From contig NZ_KE387027.1 in the NCBI RefSeq assembly GCF_000430045.1, positions 349,901 to 413,900 on the forward strand: DNA of 64,000 nucleotides. The letters are read 5' to 3'. The translations under genes and the position numbers were made by a program. Shown here piece by piece: positions 1 to 11,096 of this stretch (position 1 is the first letter of the stretch; each line of letters begins with the position of its first letter). The notes under the pieces are model-generated. The model searched no databases and was not told the origin of the DNA. It saw only the letters and a program-made list of their open reading frames with translations. Source of the stretch: Calidithermus chliarophilus DSM 9957 (GTDB lineage: Bacteria > Deinococcota > Deinococci > Deinococcales > Thermaceae).

Positions 1-807
1 CGGCTCATCGTCCCGATGAAGCTCGGGAACTACCAGCGGGGGATGCTGGCGAGGGCCAAGAGCGTCCAGGGCGGGGTGCTCACCAAGGGGCCGAAGGGCA
101 AGTGGTACATCAACCTGATACTCAGGTTGGAAGTCCCCACCCCGCCCACAGGCGGCGGTAAAGTGGTTGGTTTGGACATGGGGCAGCGCTACATGGCTAC
201 CCTGTCCAGCGGCATCCAGGTCTCGGGCGGGGGCGTGAAGTCTCGGCGCATCCACCTCCGCAACAAGCGCGCCGAGGTACGGAGCAAGCTCGACACCGGG
301 CGCACCAAGGGGCTGAGCGCCCTTTGGGAACGGCTTAGCGGTAAAGAGCGGCGCTTCGTGGACCACACCCTGCACACCCTGGCAAAGCGGATTGTGGACA
401 GCCTCGAACCCGGCGATACGCTCGCCATCGAGGACTTGACGGGGCTTAGAAGTCGCACTGTCAAGCGAGGCAAGGAGGCCCGGCATTTGCACAACCTCTG
501 GCCCTACGCCCGCTTCCGCTCCCTGCTGGGGTACAAGGCGGCGCTCAAGGGGGTGCAGGTGGTCGCCGTTGACCCCCGCGACACCTCCAAGACGTGCAGC
601 CGGTGCGGGCATTGCGACGGGGCCAACCGCAAGAGCCAAGCCCTGTTTCGCTGCCAACGGTGCGGGTATCAGCAAAACGCCGACCTGAACGCATCCGCCA
701 ACATCGCCCAGAGAGCGGGCTCGACGGGCGCGGGCCGCCGTAACACGGCCCCGATTTTGGGAATCTCTACTCTGCATCGTCCCTTCCCGAAAGCCCACGC
801 GCTTTAG
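1..807 (+). CDS. tnpB: TnpB, RNA-guided nuclease of an IS200/IS605-family element (5' end outside window)
   Basis: The frame is open to the left edge, so this is the C-terminal part of TnpB; about 268 residues are visible. The RuvC-like triad appears intact: Asp in GLDMG, Glu in AIEDLTG and Asp in NADLNASAN. A CxxC...CxxC zinc finger (TCSRCG and FRCQRCG) lies between the last two. In this family the protein is guided by an omega RNA made from the 3' end of tnpB and the right end of the element. The stop codon lies within the loop of a terminal hairpin, the usual arrangement. No TnpA transposase is visible; it may lie to the left or be absent. The family call is firm; activity is not shown. 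Confidence 0.93.
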   Translation, partial: RLIVPMKLGNYQRGMLARAKSVQGGVLTKGPKGKWYINLILRLEVPTPPTGGGKVVGLDMGQRYMATLSSGIQVSGGGVKSRRIHLRNKRAEVRSKLDTGRTKGLSALWERLSGKERRFVDHTLHTLAKRIVDSLEPGDTLAIEDLTGLRSRTVKRGKEARHLHNLWPYARFRSLLGYKAALKGVQVVAVDPRDTSKTCSRCGHCDGANRKSQALFRCQRCGYQQNADLNASANIAQRAGSTGAGRRNTAPILGISTLHRPFPKAHAL

Positions 808-814
808 CCGTGGG
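794..814 (+). mobile_element. Right-end hairpin of the IS200/IS605 element
   Basis: A perfect 6-bp stem (CCCACG and CGTGGG) with a 9-nt loop contains the tnpB stop codon. Subterminal hairpins of this form mark the right end of IS200/IS605 elements and form the 3' part of the omega RNA. The element therefore ends around 815-825, next to the stop codon of the convergent propeller gene (819-821). The exact cleavage site cannot be read without an empty site. Confidence 0.7.
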
Positions 815-818
815 ATTG

Positions 819-1949
819 TTACTGATAAGCCCCCACCGGGCGGACCGAGAGCACGCGGGGCAGGTGGGCGGCCAGGCGGCTCCAGCGGTCCCCGCCGTCG
901 AGGCTGCCCCAGACCTCGCCGGAGGTGGTGCCGAAGAAGAGGGCGGGCGGGTCGGAGGGGTACACGCTGAAGGCTTGCCGGAAGACCGTCCACCAGGCCC
1001 GCTCCGGCAGGCCCTCGCGGCAGGCCTCCCAGGTGCAGCCCGCGTCGCGGGTGCGGTAGACCGCCGGGCGGCCCTCCGGGCAGGTGCGCGGCCACACGCG
1101 GGTGCCGTCCATGGGGAAGACGTAGGCGGTGTCGGGGTCGGTGGGGTGAACGACTATGCCGAAGCCGATGTCGCCCACCTCGGGCGGCAGGTTGCGGCCC
1201 ACGCGGTGCCACAGGCCCTCGCGGCGGTCGAGGCGGTAGACCCCGCAGTGGTTCTGCTGGTAGAGCCGGTCGGGCTCGAGGGGGTGCATCACGACGCGGT
1301 GGGGGTCCTGGCCGAAGAGGTGGTAGGGGCCGTCGGCGGGGGGCGGCAGGAAGTCGGCCTCGAGGCCCTGGTTCAAGGGGGCCCAGCTATTCCCACCGTC
1401 CTTGCTCTCGAAGACCCCGCCGGTGGAGAGGCCCACGTAGAGGTGGTCGGGGTCGCGGGGGTCAACGAGGATCGAGTGGGTGATGGCCCCGCCGGGGGTC
1501 TCGCCCAGGAAGCCCGCGTAGCCCTCGAGCTCCTGGAGCCCGGCGAGGTACTCGCTGAAGGGGGTCACCTCTTCCCAGGTCTCGCCGCCGTCCTCCGAGC
1601 GGAACAGCCCGTGCGGGACGCTCCCGGCCCACCACACGCCGGGCTGCCGGGGGTGGCCGGGGGTCAGCCAGAACACCGTGTCCACCGAGCGTCCGCTGCC
1701 GGGCTGGAAGGCAGGGGGCTTGCGGCTTTCCTGCCAGCTCTGGCCCAGGTCGTCCGACCACACCACCGTAGGCCCCAGGTGCCCGGTGCGGGTCGCCACC
1801 ACCAACCGGCCCCCGGGCCGCGGGTCGGCCACGGCGTCGTTGACGATCTCCCCGAAGCGGAGCGGCTGGCCCAGCGCCCAGCCGTCCTCACCCTGCGAGA
1901 GCACGTACAGCCCTTTCTGCGTGGATACCAGAAGCTGAGTCCCACCCAT
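819..1949 (-). CDS. BNR/Asp-box beta-propeller protein, exo-sialidase-like fold, cytoplasmic
   Basis: This 376-residue protein has repeated Asp-box motifs (SEDGGETW, SKDGGNSW, SLDGGDRW) typical of sialidase/VPS10-type propellers. There is no signal peptide, which suggests a cytoplasmic protein. Substrate and function are unknown for most of this family; a hydrolase activity should not be assumed. AGGAGG lies a few bases before the ATG, and a sigma-70-like promoter lies upstream. The 3' end abuts the right end of the TnpB element, so the insertion went in just behind or at the stop codon. The last residues (VGAYQ) could be partly element-derived. Confidence 0.8.
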   Translation of the reverse strand: MGGTQLLVSTQKGLYVLSQGEDGWALGQPLRFGEIVNDAVADPRPGGRLVVATRTGHLGPTVVWSDDLGQSWQESRKPPAFQPGSGRSVDTVFWLTPGHPRQPGVWWAGSVPHGLFRSEDGGETWEEVTPFSEYLAGLQELEGYAGFLGETPGGAITHSILVDPRDPDHLYVGLSTGGVFESKDGGNSWAPLNQGLEADFLPPPADGPYHLFGQDPHRVVMHPLEPDRLYQQNHCGVYRLDRREGLWHRVGRNLPPEVGDIGFGIVVHPTDPDTAYVFPMDGTRVWPRTCPEGRPAVYRTRDAGCTWEACREGLPERAWWTVFRQAFSVYPSDPPALFFGTTSGEVWGSLDGGDRWSRLAAHLPRVLSVRPVGAYQ

Positions 1950-1984
1950 GATTCCTCCTCGAGCAAGGGGCGTTGATAAGGTTC

Positions 1985-1998
1985 GTTACTGTAATAAC
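1985..1998. promoter_or_regulatory. Imperfect palindrome GTTACTGTAATAAC, possible operator
   Basis: The 14-bp sequence has GTTA/TAAC half sites and overlaps the -10 of the leftward propeller promoter. This is the geometry of a repressor site, as used for example by TetR-family proteins. No regulator gene lies beside it, so the role is inferred. Confidence 0.35.
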
Positions 1999-2024
1999 AT
2001 AACGGAAGCCTCTGAGTAAGTCAA
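1996..2024 (-). promoter_or_regulatory. Sigma-70-like promoter of the propeller gene
   Basis: On the minus strand a -35 TTGACT (2019-2024) and a -10 TATGTT (1996-2001) are separated by 17 bp. This is the best-formed promoter near this gene. Confidence 0.55.
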
Positions 2025-2317
2025 AAATAAAACGAGGCGGCTTCGGAGGGTGGGGGTTTACCCTACCCGCGCCTCCTCTCCGGGTGCCGGCTGAAGGTAA
2101 CCCCGTCCAGGTTAGGGACTGTCTGAGGCGCTACACTGTTCACCTGAGCACTACCCCCGGCCTGCGCCGGACGAGCAGATTAAAGATCCGAGTATCCTCA
2201 GCCGGACCGTATAAAAATCCGGGCCAGCGGCAGAGCCCGGAGGTATCAGGGGAGAGGCAGTCGGGGCAGGACCTACTTGCCCCCCGCACCTGTCCGGTTA
2301 TTGCAAGCCACCCCGGC
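2025..2317. other. Long leader region upstream of the nuo operon, no gene seen
   Basis: No convincing ORF, tRNA or known riboswitch core is visible. A TATAAAAAT stretch near 2210 could be another -10 box, but no -35 lies at the right distance. Several short GC-rich inverted repeats occur. Confidence 0.3.
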
Positions 2318-2345
2318 TTGTGAGAGGCATGTGAAGGTGTAAACT
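2304..2345 (+). promoter_or_regulatory. Candidate nuo operon promoter with palindrome over the -35
   Basis: TTGTGA (2318-2323) and TAAACT (2340-2345) are 16 bp apart, each 4/6 to consensus. A perfect 6-bp inverted repeat, CAAGCC and GGCTTG (2304-2320), overlaps the -35 and could be an operator. No other candidate is closer to nuoA. Confidence 0.4.
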
Positions 2346-2425
2346 AGGCCAGATAAAAACGCGAAGTGCTCTCGGTTTGTAAACCAGTATGTGAACTGAG
2401 GCACGAGCGAGGAGGCAAGAAACGG

Positions 2426-2791
2426 ATGACAGCGTCACCTGGCAGTGAATACCTGGCAGTTCTGGTGTACGTCGCCGTCGCCCTGGCGATCGGGATCCTG
2501 GCGGTGGTGGTGGGGGCCGCTCTGGGGCCGAAGAAGCCGGGGCGGGCCAAGCTGATGCCCTACGAGTCGGGCAACGACCCCGCGGGCGAGGTCAAGCGGT
2601 TCCCGGTGCACTTCTACGCCATCGCTATGCTCTTCATCATCTTCGACGTGGAAGTGGCCTTCTTGTGGCCCTACGCGGTGAGTGCCGGGTCGCTGGGGAT
2701 CGTGGGCTTCATCGGCCTGCTGATCTTTACCGTGCTGCTGTTCGTGGGCTTCGTCTACGAGTGGTGGAAGGGCGTCATGAAGTGGCACTAG
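2426..2791 (+). CDS. nuoA: NADH-quinone oxidoreductase subunit A (Nqo7)
   Basis: A 121-residue membrane subunit of complex I with three transmembrane helices. It carries the family block [19 protein letters not shown] followed by FPVHFY and the [10 protein letters not shown] signature. I chose the ATG at 2426 because it follows AGGAGG (2410-2415) by 10 nt and gives the length of Thermus Nqo7 (119 residues). The same frame is open further upstream to 2366, but that extension has no family similarity. It is the first gene of the fourteen-gene operon. Confidence 0.96.
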   Translation: MTASPGSEYLAVLVYVAVALAIGILAVVVGAALGPKKPGRAKLMPYESGNDPAGEVKRFPVHFYAIAMLFIIFDVEVAFLWPYAVSAGSLGIVGFIGLLIFTVLLFVGFVYEWWKGVMKWH

Positions 2792-2802
2792 GGAGACTTT
2801 GA

Positions 2803-3342
<540 letters not shown>

Positions 3343-3351
3343 GGAGGAGCG

Positions 3352-3978
3352 ATGCAGCGACTGCAGCAAGTGCTCGAGCAGGCCAAGAACCACGGCTGGC
3401 CGGTGGAGCAGGCCTACGGCAACACCTGGGTCACCCTGCCCCGTACCCTCTTCAAGGCCCAGATGGAGACCTGGAAGACCCAGGGCTTCAACTACCTCGC
3501 CGACATCGTCGGCCTCGACTACCTCGAGTACCCCCAGAAGAAGCCGGAGCGCTTCTGCGTGGTGTACGAGCTGGTGTCCATGCCCGGCTACAAGAGCGGC
3601 GACGGCAGCCGCTTCTTCGTGCGGGTGTTCGTGCCCGAAAGCAACCCGGTAGTGCCCACCCTCACCGACCTCTGGCTGGGCGCCGATTTCCTCGAGCGTG
3701 AGGTCTACGACATGTTCGGCATCAAGTTCGAGGGCCACCCGGATTTGCGCAAGATCCTCACCCCCGAAGACCTCGAGGGCTTCCCCCTGCGCAAGGACTT
3801 CCCCATCGGCGAGACGCCCACCCTCTTCAAGGAGGGCCGCTTCATCGACCCCGACTCCTTCCGCGCCGGGCTCACCGGGCATGAAAGCGGCATGACCGGA
3901 TGGCGCGGCGGCAGCCGCAAGGGCTACCAGGACGTCTTCGAGGAGATCCAGAAGGTGGCGAAGGAAGGGGGCAACTGA
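3352..3978 (+). CDS. nuoC: NADH-quinone oxidoreductase subunit C (Nqo5)
   Basis: A 208-residue subunit of the connecting module of complex I, without cofactor. It contains the family signature [22 protein letters not shown] near the middle, followed by LRKDFP. An AGGAGG-like site precedes the ATG. Its TGA overlaps the nuoD ATG, implying translational coupling. Confidence 0.96.
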   Translation: MQRLQQVLEQAKNHGWPVEQAYGNTWVTLPRTLFKAQMETWKTQGFNYLADIVGLDYLEYPQKKPERFCVVYELVSMPGYKSGDGSRFFVRVFVPESNPVVPTLTDLWLGADFLEREVYDMFGIKFEGHPDLRKILTPEDLEGFPLRKDFPIGETPTLFKEGRFIDPDSFRAGLTGHESGMTGWRGGSRKGYQDVFEEIQKVAKEGGN

Positions 3979-5237
3979 TGCTCAAAGAACCCATCCGGCC
4001 CGACGACGAGCTGCACTCCAAGACCAGCTTCGGCGCCGACATCGACGACGCCCCGGAGCTGAAGTCGGAGATCATGACCCTCAACGTGGGGCCGCAGCAC
4101 CCCTCCACCCACGGCGTGCTGCGCGTGGTCGTCGACCTCTCGGGCGAGCAGATCCTGCGCCTGACCCCCCACATCGGCTACCTCCACACCGGCTTCGAGA
4201 AGACGATGGAGAACCGGACCTATACGCAGGACATCACCTACACCCCGCGTATGGACTACCTCCACTCCTTCGCCCACGACCTGGCCTACGCCCTGTGCGT
4301 GGAGCGGCTGGTGGGGGCCGAGGTGCCCATCCGCGCCCAGACCATCCGGGTGATGCTCAACGAGCTCTCGCGCGTCGCCTCGCACCTGGTCTTCCTGGGC
4401 ACGGGCCTCCTCGACTTCGGCGCGCTCACCCCCTTCTTCTACGCCTTCCGCGAGCGCGAGGCGGTGCTCGACCTCTTCGAGTGGGTCTCCGGCCAGCGCT
4501 TCCACCACAACTACGTCCGCATCGGCGGGCTCAAGGAGGACCTGCCCGCCGAGTTCCTCAGCGAGATGAAGAAGTTCCTCGCCGTCATGCCCGACCGCAT
4601 CGACGAGTACGAGAAGCTCTTCCGCGAGAGCCCCATCTTCTACGAGCGGGCCAAGGGCGTGGCGGTGATCCCGGCCGAGGACGCCATCAACCTCTCGCTC
4701 ACCGGCGGCAGCCTGCGGGCGAGCGGCGTGAACTACGACGTGCGCAAGGCCTACCCTTACTCGGGCTACGAGACCTACTCCTTCGACGTGCCCGTGCTGC
4801 ACGGCGGCGATGTCTACGACCGCATGGTCATCCGCATCCTCGAGATGCGCGAGTCGGTGAAGATCATCCGCCAGGCGGTGGAGCGGCTGGAGGACATCGG
4901 CCCCGGCCCCGTCCGCGACCCTAACCCCCAGGTCTCGCTGCCCCCGCGCGCGCTGCTGGAGACCTCGATGGAGGCGGTGATCTACCACTTCAAGCTCGTC
5001 ACCGAGGGCTTCCACCCGGCGCTGGGCGAGGTCTACGTGCCCACCGAGAGCGCCCGCGGCGAGCTGGGCTACTACATCGTCTCCGACGGCGGCTCGATGC
5101 CCTACCGCGTCAAGGTGCGCGCCCCCAGCTTCGTCAACCTGCAGTCGCTCTCCTACGCCTGCAAGGGCGTGCAGATGGCCGACATGGTGGTGGTGATCGC
5201 CTCCTTGGACCCGGTGATGGGGGACGTGGATCGATGA
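3978..5237 (+). CDS. nuoD: NADH-quinone oxidoreductase subunit D (Nqo4)
   Basis: The 419-residue subunit forms most of the quinone-binding pocket with NuoB and derives from the hydrogenase large subunit. Visible signatures are [14 protein letters not shown] near the N-terminus, [11 protein letters not shown], and the C-terminal DPVMGDVDR. The ATG at 3978 overlaps the nuoC stop (TGATG), and length matches Thermus Nqo4. The frame extends upstream into nuoC, but that extension is a shadow. An unusual 88-bp gap follows before nuoE. Confidence 0.96.
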   Translation: MLKEPIRPDDELHSKTSFGADIDDAPELKSEIMTLNVGPQHPSTHGVLRVVVDLSGEQILRLTPHIGYLHTGFEKTMENRTYTQDITYTPRMDYLHSFAHDLAYALCVERLVGAEVPIRAQTIRVMLNELSRVASHLVFLGTGLLDFGALTPFFYAFREREAVLDLFEWVSGQRFHHNYVRIGGLKEDLPAEFLSEMKKFLAVMPDRIDEYEKLFRESPIFYERAKGVAVIPAEDAINLSLTGGSLRASGVNYDVRKAYPYSGYETYSFDVPVLHGGDVYDRMVIRILEMRESVKIIRQAVERLEDIGPGPVRDPNPQVSLPPRALLETSMEAVIYHFKLVTEGFHPALGEVYVPTESARGELGYYIVSDGGSMPYRVKVRAPSFVNLQSLSYACKGVQMADMVVVIASLDPVMGDVDR

Positions 5238-5238
5238 C

Positions 5239-5312
5239 AAACGCCGAACGCCACACGTCGAACGCCGAACGCCACGAAAGGCGTTGGGCGCCGAGCGTTT
5301 AGCGTTGGGCGC
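5239..5312. repeat. Inverted heptad array between nuoD and nuoE (no ORF)
   Basis: Ten 7-nt units plus a short centre lie in one phase from 5240 to 5309. The left half is made of AACGCCG-like units and the right half of their reverse complements (CGTTGGG, CGTTTAG). The arms match at 22 of 31 positions and would form a hairpin with a loop of about 6 nt. It lies inside an otherwise tightly packed operon and uses the same units as the arms around the S23 gene at 7198-7653. Confidence 0.85.
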
Positions 5313-5325
5313 AACCGGAGGTTGC

Positions 5326-5873
5326 ATGGGATTCTTCGACGACAAACAGGAATGGCTGGCCGAGGTTTTCAGCCAGTACCCCGAGCGCCGCGCGGCGCTG
5401 ATGCCCCTGCTGCGCCGGGTGCAGCAGGACGAGGGCTGGATCAGCCCCGAGCGCCAGGAGGAGATCGGGCAGCTCGTAGGCGCCACCGCCACCGAGGTGG
5501 CCGGGGTGATGAGCTTTTACAGCTACTACCAGGCTTTGCCCACCGGCAAGTACCACATCCAGGTCTGCGCCACGCTCTCCTGCGCCATCGGCGGGGCCGA
5601 CGAGCTGTGGGACGAGCTGGTCAACGAGCTCCAGATCCTGCGCGGCGACGTCTCGGACGACGGGCTCTTCAGCATCCAGAAGGTGGAGTGCCTGGGCTCG
5701 TGCCACACCGCGCCGGTGATCCAGGTCAACGACGAGCCCTACGTGGAGTGCGTGACCAAGGCCCGCCTGCGCGCCCTGCTCGACGGGCTGCGCCAGGGCA
5801 AGCGCCTGGAGGACATCCAGCTCCCCGGCAAGGCGGGGCACGTCGTGCACAACCGCGGCGATGAGGTGGGCGC

Positions 5874-5877
<4 letters not shown>
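5326..5877 (+). CDS. nuoE: NADH-quinone oxidoreductase subunit E (Nqo2), binds cluster N1a
   Basis: This 183-residue thioredoxin-like subunit binds the 2Fe-2S cluster N1a through C81, C86 (CATLSC), C122 and C126 (CLGSC). I chose the ATG at 5326, which follows CGGAGG and matches the length of Thermus Nqo2; an upstream in-frame start at 5284 lies within the repeat. The stop overlaps the nuoF start by ATGA. Confidence 0.95.
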
Positions 5878-7193
<1,316 letters not shown>

Positions 7194-7197
7194 ATAT

Positions 7198-7653
7198 GCC
7201 GAACGCTAAACGCCTAACGCCGAACGCCCGAAGACCATAGGCTTATGGAAACCCTGTACCCGACCTACTTCGGACACGAGCAACTCGAGGTCTATCACCT
7301 GGCCCTGGGGTTTGTGTCCGAGGTGTACCGGTTGAGCGAGACATTCCCGAAGTCGGAGCAATTCGGCCTGACCAACCAGCTCCGGCGGGCAGCGACCTCG
7401 GTCGCGCTCAACATTGCCGAGGGCAAGGGCCGTGGGTCCGATCGGGACTTCGCCAAATTTCTCTACCAGTCGAGGGGCAGCCTGCTCGAGTCGGTGAGCG
7501 CCTTGCAGATCTCGGTGAAGCTGGGGTTCTCAGGACTCGACCAGATCGAAGCCCTCTTGGCAGAGGCGGATAGAATCAACGCCAAACTCAACGCCCTCAT
7601 CAACTCCTTGGACACGGGGGTTTAGGCGTTCGGCGTTGGACGTTCGGCGTTCG
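7198..7653 (+). mobile_element. S23/IVP-type insertion inside the nuo operon, bounded by heptad inverted repeats
   Basis: Left arm 7200-7228 and right arm 7625-7653 are inverted repeats matching at 25 of 29 positions; all four differences are transitions and two of them would still pair as G-U in RNA. Both arms consist of four 7-nt units such as GCCGAAC and GCTAAAC. The arms enclose a single gene of the S23/intervening-sequence protein family. This is the architecture of the intervening sequences found in some 23S rRNA genes, here placed in a protein-coding operon. A comparable ORF-less copy lies at 5239-5312. Confidence 0.75.
7245..7625 (+). CDS. Four-helix-bundle protein, S23 / 23S rRNA intervening-sequence protein family
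   Basis: The 126-residue protein has the family pattern: HEQLEVYHLA near residue 11, a GLTNQLRRAATSV block at 41-53, NIAEGKGRGS at 56-65, then DFAKFLYQSRGSLLE. Members are pentameric helix bundles, often encoded in rRNA intervening sequences; the accessory protein Avd of diversity-generating retroelements has the same fold. No molecular function is established for the free-standing proteins. Codon use is less GC-rich than in nuo. It is transcribed with the operon and is not a complex I component. The terminal TAG falls at the edge of the right repeat arm. Confidence 0.85.
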   Translation: METLYPTYFGHEQLEVYHLALGFVSEVYRLSETFPKSEQFGLTNQLRRAATSVALNIAEGKGRGSDRDFAKFLYQSRGSLLESVSALQISVKLGFSGLDQIEALLAEADRINAKLNALINSLDTGV

Positions 7654-7667
7654 ACGGAGGTTTGTGA

Positions 7668-10040
7668 ATGGCTAAAGTGACCGTAAACGATCGCGTGGTC
7701 GAGGTGCCCAACGGCACCTCCGCCATGGACGCGATATTCCACGCGGGCTACGACGTGCCGCTGTTCTGCGCCGAGCGGCACCTCTCGCCCGTGGGGGCTT
7801 GCCGGATGTGCCTGGTGCGCACCGGCGCCCCGCGCAAGGGGCCTGACGGCAACTGGATCCTCGACGAGAACGGCCAGCCCAAGATCTTCTGGATGCCCAA
7901 GCTGGCGGCCTCCTGCATCACCGCCGTGACCGACGGCATGGTGATCGACACCCTCTCCGACGAGGTCAAGCACGCCCAGTCGGGGATGGTCGAGCTCACC
8001 CTCTTCAACCACCCCCTCGACTGCCCCACCTGCGACAAGGGCGGAGCCTGCGAGCTGCAGGACCGCTCCTACGAGTACGGGCTGGTCGAGAAGTTCTACC
8101 ACCCCCAGGCGATGGAGCTGCCCATGTACACCCGCTACGACATGACGCGGCGGCACGTGGACAAGCACCACTCGCTCTCGGAGTTCATCGTCCTCGACCG
8201 CGAGCGCTGCATCCACTGCAAGCGCTGCATCCGCTACTTCGAGGAGGTGCCGGGCGACGAGGTCCTCGACTTCATCGAGCGCGGGGTCCACACCTTCATC
8301 AACACCGAGGACGACGGGCTGCCCTCCAACTTCAGCGGCAACATCACCGACATCTGCCCGGTGGGCGCCCTGCTCGACCAGACCGCCCGCTTCCGCGCGC
8401 GCAACTGGGAGTACGACTCCACCCAGACCACCTCGATGGACGACGCCACCGGCTCCGGGATCATCGTCGACACCCGCAGCGGGGCCCTCGAGCGCATCCG
8501 CGCCGCCGAGCGCCGCGAGGTCAACGAGACCTGGATCTCCGACGCCGCCCGCTTCGGCCACGAGTGGGTCAACGAGGGCCGCGTGCGGCGCCCGCTGGTG
8601 CGCCGTGAGGGCAAGCTGGTAGAGGCCAGTTGGGAAGAAGCCCTCGCCGCCATCAAGGCCGGGCTGGCCGGGGTGAGCAAGGGCGAGATCGGCATCTACC
8701 TCGGCGGCAACGCCACCCTCGAGGAGGGCCTGGCCGCCGTGGAGCTGGCCGAGGCGCTGGGCACCCCCCACCGCGACTTCGAGGGCCGCACCAACAGCCC
8801 CGCCACCGCCTTCGCCGCCGCCACCTTCGACGAGCTGCTCGACTCGAGCTTCGTGCTGGTGCTGGGCGACCCCAGCGAGGAAGCCCCCATCCTGCACCTG
8901 CGCCTCTCCGAGCTGACCCGCGGCCTCAAGCCCGCCGCGCCGCTGAGCCACGGCACCCCCTTCGCCAACCTCAACATCAAGGAACGCATGGAGCGCGACC
9001 GCAACAAGCTCGCGCTCTTCAGCCCCTACCCGGTGCGCATCGCCAAGTGGGCGGGGGCCTCCGGGGTCCACGCGCCGGGCGCCGAGGCCGCGTTGCTGGC
9101 CGCGCTGCTGGGCCAGAGCGAGGCCCTCCCCGAGGGCGTCAGCGCCGAGGCCGTGGCCTGGACCAAGGGGAGGCTCGAGGCCGGCGGGGCCACCCTGGTG
9201 CTGGGCGCCGCCGTGCTCAACGACCCCCTGGCCGCCGCCAAGGCCCGCGCCCTGGCCGAGAAGTACGGCGCCAAGGTCATGTGCATGACCCCCGCCGCCA
9301 ACGCCCGCGGCCTGGAGTTCCTGGGCCTCTACCCCGGCAAGGGCGGCGTGTCCTGGAACGAGAGCGGCCTCAAGGCCGCCTACTGGGGCTACCTCCCCAG
9401 CGAGGAGCAGCTCAAGGCCGCCGGCTTCCGGGTGCTGCACCTGACCCACCTCGGCCCGCTGGCCGAGCGCTACGCCGACGTGGTGCTGCCCAACCAGACC
9501 GCCTACGAGAAGCGCGGCCAGACCGTCAACCTCGAGGGCCGGGTGCTGCCCCTGGAGCCCGCCGGGATCAACAACGGCGAGGCCGACGGCGCGGTGGCCG
9601 CCCTGGCCCTGCTGGCCGAGGCCGCCGGGCTCAAGCCCCCGGTGCGGCTGGTGCGCCAGGCCGCCAAGACGCTGCACGACCAGTACAAGCTGCCCGCCTC
9701 AGGCGGGATCTGGAGCGGCAAGGCGGCGAGCTTCGGCACCCCGGCCACGGCGGGCCCGCTCTACCTGCGCCCGAGCATGTGGCGGCGCGAGCAACTGGTG
9801 GGCGCGGCGGCCAAGGTGGTGCAGGTGCGGCTCGAGGCCAGCCCCGAGACCGCGCGCGCGCACGGCCTGGTCGACGGGGCGGCGGTGGAGGTCGAGACCC
9901 CCGGGGGCCTCGAGCGGGCCACCGTCAAGGTTGTGGAGGGCCTGCCCGCGGGGGTAATGTATCTGCCTGCGTTGGGAGCCTGGTCAGGCCGTAGCGTGCC
10001 GGCCCGGGTCCTGGTCCCGATGGAGGGCGCCTATGACTGA
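7668..10040 (+). CDS. nuoG: NADH-quinone oxidoreductase subunit G (Nqo3), cluster N7 ligands lost
   Basis: This 790-residue subunit carries iron-sulfur clusters of the peripheral arm. Ligands for N1b (C34, C45, C48, C83), the His-liganded cluster (H115, C119, C122, C128) and the next 4Fe-4S cluster (C181, C184, C187, C230) are all present at Thermus positions. The N7 ligands of Thermus Nqo3 (C256, C259, C263, C291, from memory of the structure) are replaced by S256, D259, S263 and S291, with flanking residues conserved. The C-terminal molybdopterin-oxidoreductase-like domain is full length. GGAGG lies 7-11 nt before the ATG. It overlaps nuoH by 8 nt. Confidence 0.96.
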   Translation: MAKVTVNDRVVEVPNGTSAMDAIFHAGYDVPLFCAERHLSPVGACRMCLVRTGAPRKGPDGNWILDENGQPKIFWMPKLAASCITAVTDGMVIDTLSDEVKHAQSGMVELTLFNHPLDCPTCDKGGACELQDRSYEYGLVEKFYHPQAMELPMYTRYDMTRRHVDKHHSLSEFIVLDRERCIHCKRCIRYFEEVPGDEVLDFIERGVHTFINTEDDGLPSNFSGNITDICPVGALLDQTARFRARNWEYDSTQTTSMDDATGSGIIVDTRSGALERIRAAERREVNETWISDAARFGHEWVNEGRVRRPLVRREGKLVEASWEEALAAIKAGLAGVSKGEIGIYLGGNATLEEGLAAVELAEALGTPHRDFEGRTNSPATAFAAATFDELLDSSFVLVLGDPSEEAPILHLRLSELTRGLKPAAPLSHGTPFANLNIKERMERDRNKLALFSPYPVRIAKWAGASGVHAPGAEAALLAALLGQSEALPEGVSAEAVAWTKGRLEAGGATLVLGAAVLNDPLAAAKARALAEKYGAKVMCMTPAANARGLEFLGLYPGKGGVSWNESGLKAAYWGYLPSEEQLKAAGFRVLHLTHLGPLAERYADVVLPNQTAYEKRGQTVNLEGRVLPLEPAGINNGEADGAVAALALLAEAAGLKPPVRLVRQAAKTLHDQYKLPASGGIWSGKAASFGTPATAGPLYLRPSMWRREQLVGAAAKVVQVRLEASPETARAHGLVDGAAVEVETPGGLERATVKVVEGLPAGVMYLPALGAWSGRSVPARVLVPMEGAYD

Positions 10041-11096
10041 TCCGCTGTGGATGGTCGGCATCAAGGCCTTTCTGGTGGTCTTTGGTCTGCTGACCGCTTT
10101 CGCCTACATGACCCTGATCGAGCGCCGCCTGCTGGCGCGCTTCCAGGTGCGCTGGGGCCCCAACCGCGTGGGCCCCATGGGCCTGCTGCAGCCCTTGGCC
10201 GACGCGATCAAGTCCATCCTCAAGGAGGACATCGTGCCCGCCAAGGCCGACAAGGTGGTCTTCGTGCTGGCGCCCATCATCGCCATCACCTTCGCGCTGG
10301 TGGGCTTCGGCCTGATCCCCTTCGGGCCCGAGGGCGCCTTCTTCGGCTTCGACCCCTGGGTCATCGACCTCGACGTGGGCATCCTCTACCTCTTCGCGGT
10401 GAGCGAGATGGCGGTCTACGGCATCTTCCTCGCCGGGTGGGCCTCGAACTCCAAGTACTCGCTGCTGGGCTCGCTGCGCTCCTCGGCCGCGCTCATCTCC
10501 TACGAGCTGGCGCTGGGCATGAGCCTCTTGGCCCCGGTGATGCTGGTGGGCTCCTTGAACCTCCAGGACATCGTGGAGTGGCAGGATAAGCACGTCTGGC
10601 TGATCCTGCCGATGTTCCCGGCCTTCGTGCTCTTCACCATCGCCTCGATGGCCGAGGCCGCCCGCACCCCCTTCGACCTGCCCGAGGCCGAGCAGGAGCT
10701 GGTGGGCGGCTACAACACCGAGTACGCCTCGATCAAGTGGGCGCTGTTCCAGATGGCCGAGTACGTGCACCTCATCACCGCCTCGGCGCTCATCCCCACC
10801 ATCTACCTCGGCGGCTGGAAGATGCCGGGCTTCATCCCCGACATCCCCTACCTGTGGATGTTCCTCAAGATCGCGCTGTTTTTGTTCTTCTTCATCTGGG
10901 TGCGCGCGACCTGGTTCCGCCTGCGCTACGACCAGCTCATGCGCTTCGGCTGGGGGCGCTTGTTCCCGGTGGCGCTGGTGTGGTTCTTGGTGGTGGCCTT
11001 CTACGTCGCGGTCAACGGCTCGAGTGCCCAGGCCGCCCCGCAGGGCGCGGTGGAGCCGCCCGCTTCCCAGGCGCTGTTCACCCCCGGAGGTAAAGC

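Noticed and set aside
2025-2317. Riboswitch or structured RNA before nuoA
   Set aside because: I looked for TPP, cobalamin, glycine, SRP and tmRNA core motifs and saw none; remaining hairpins are no more than high-GC sequence gives.
7245-7625. S23-family gene as a complex I accessory subunit
   Set aside because: Its family is the rRNA intervening-sequence proteins, it is bounded by inverted repeats, and it is not part of any known nuo operon.
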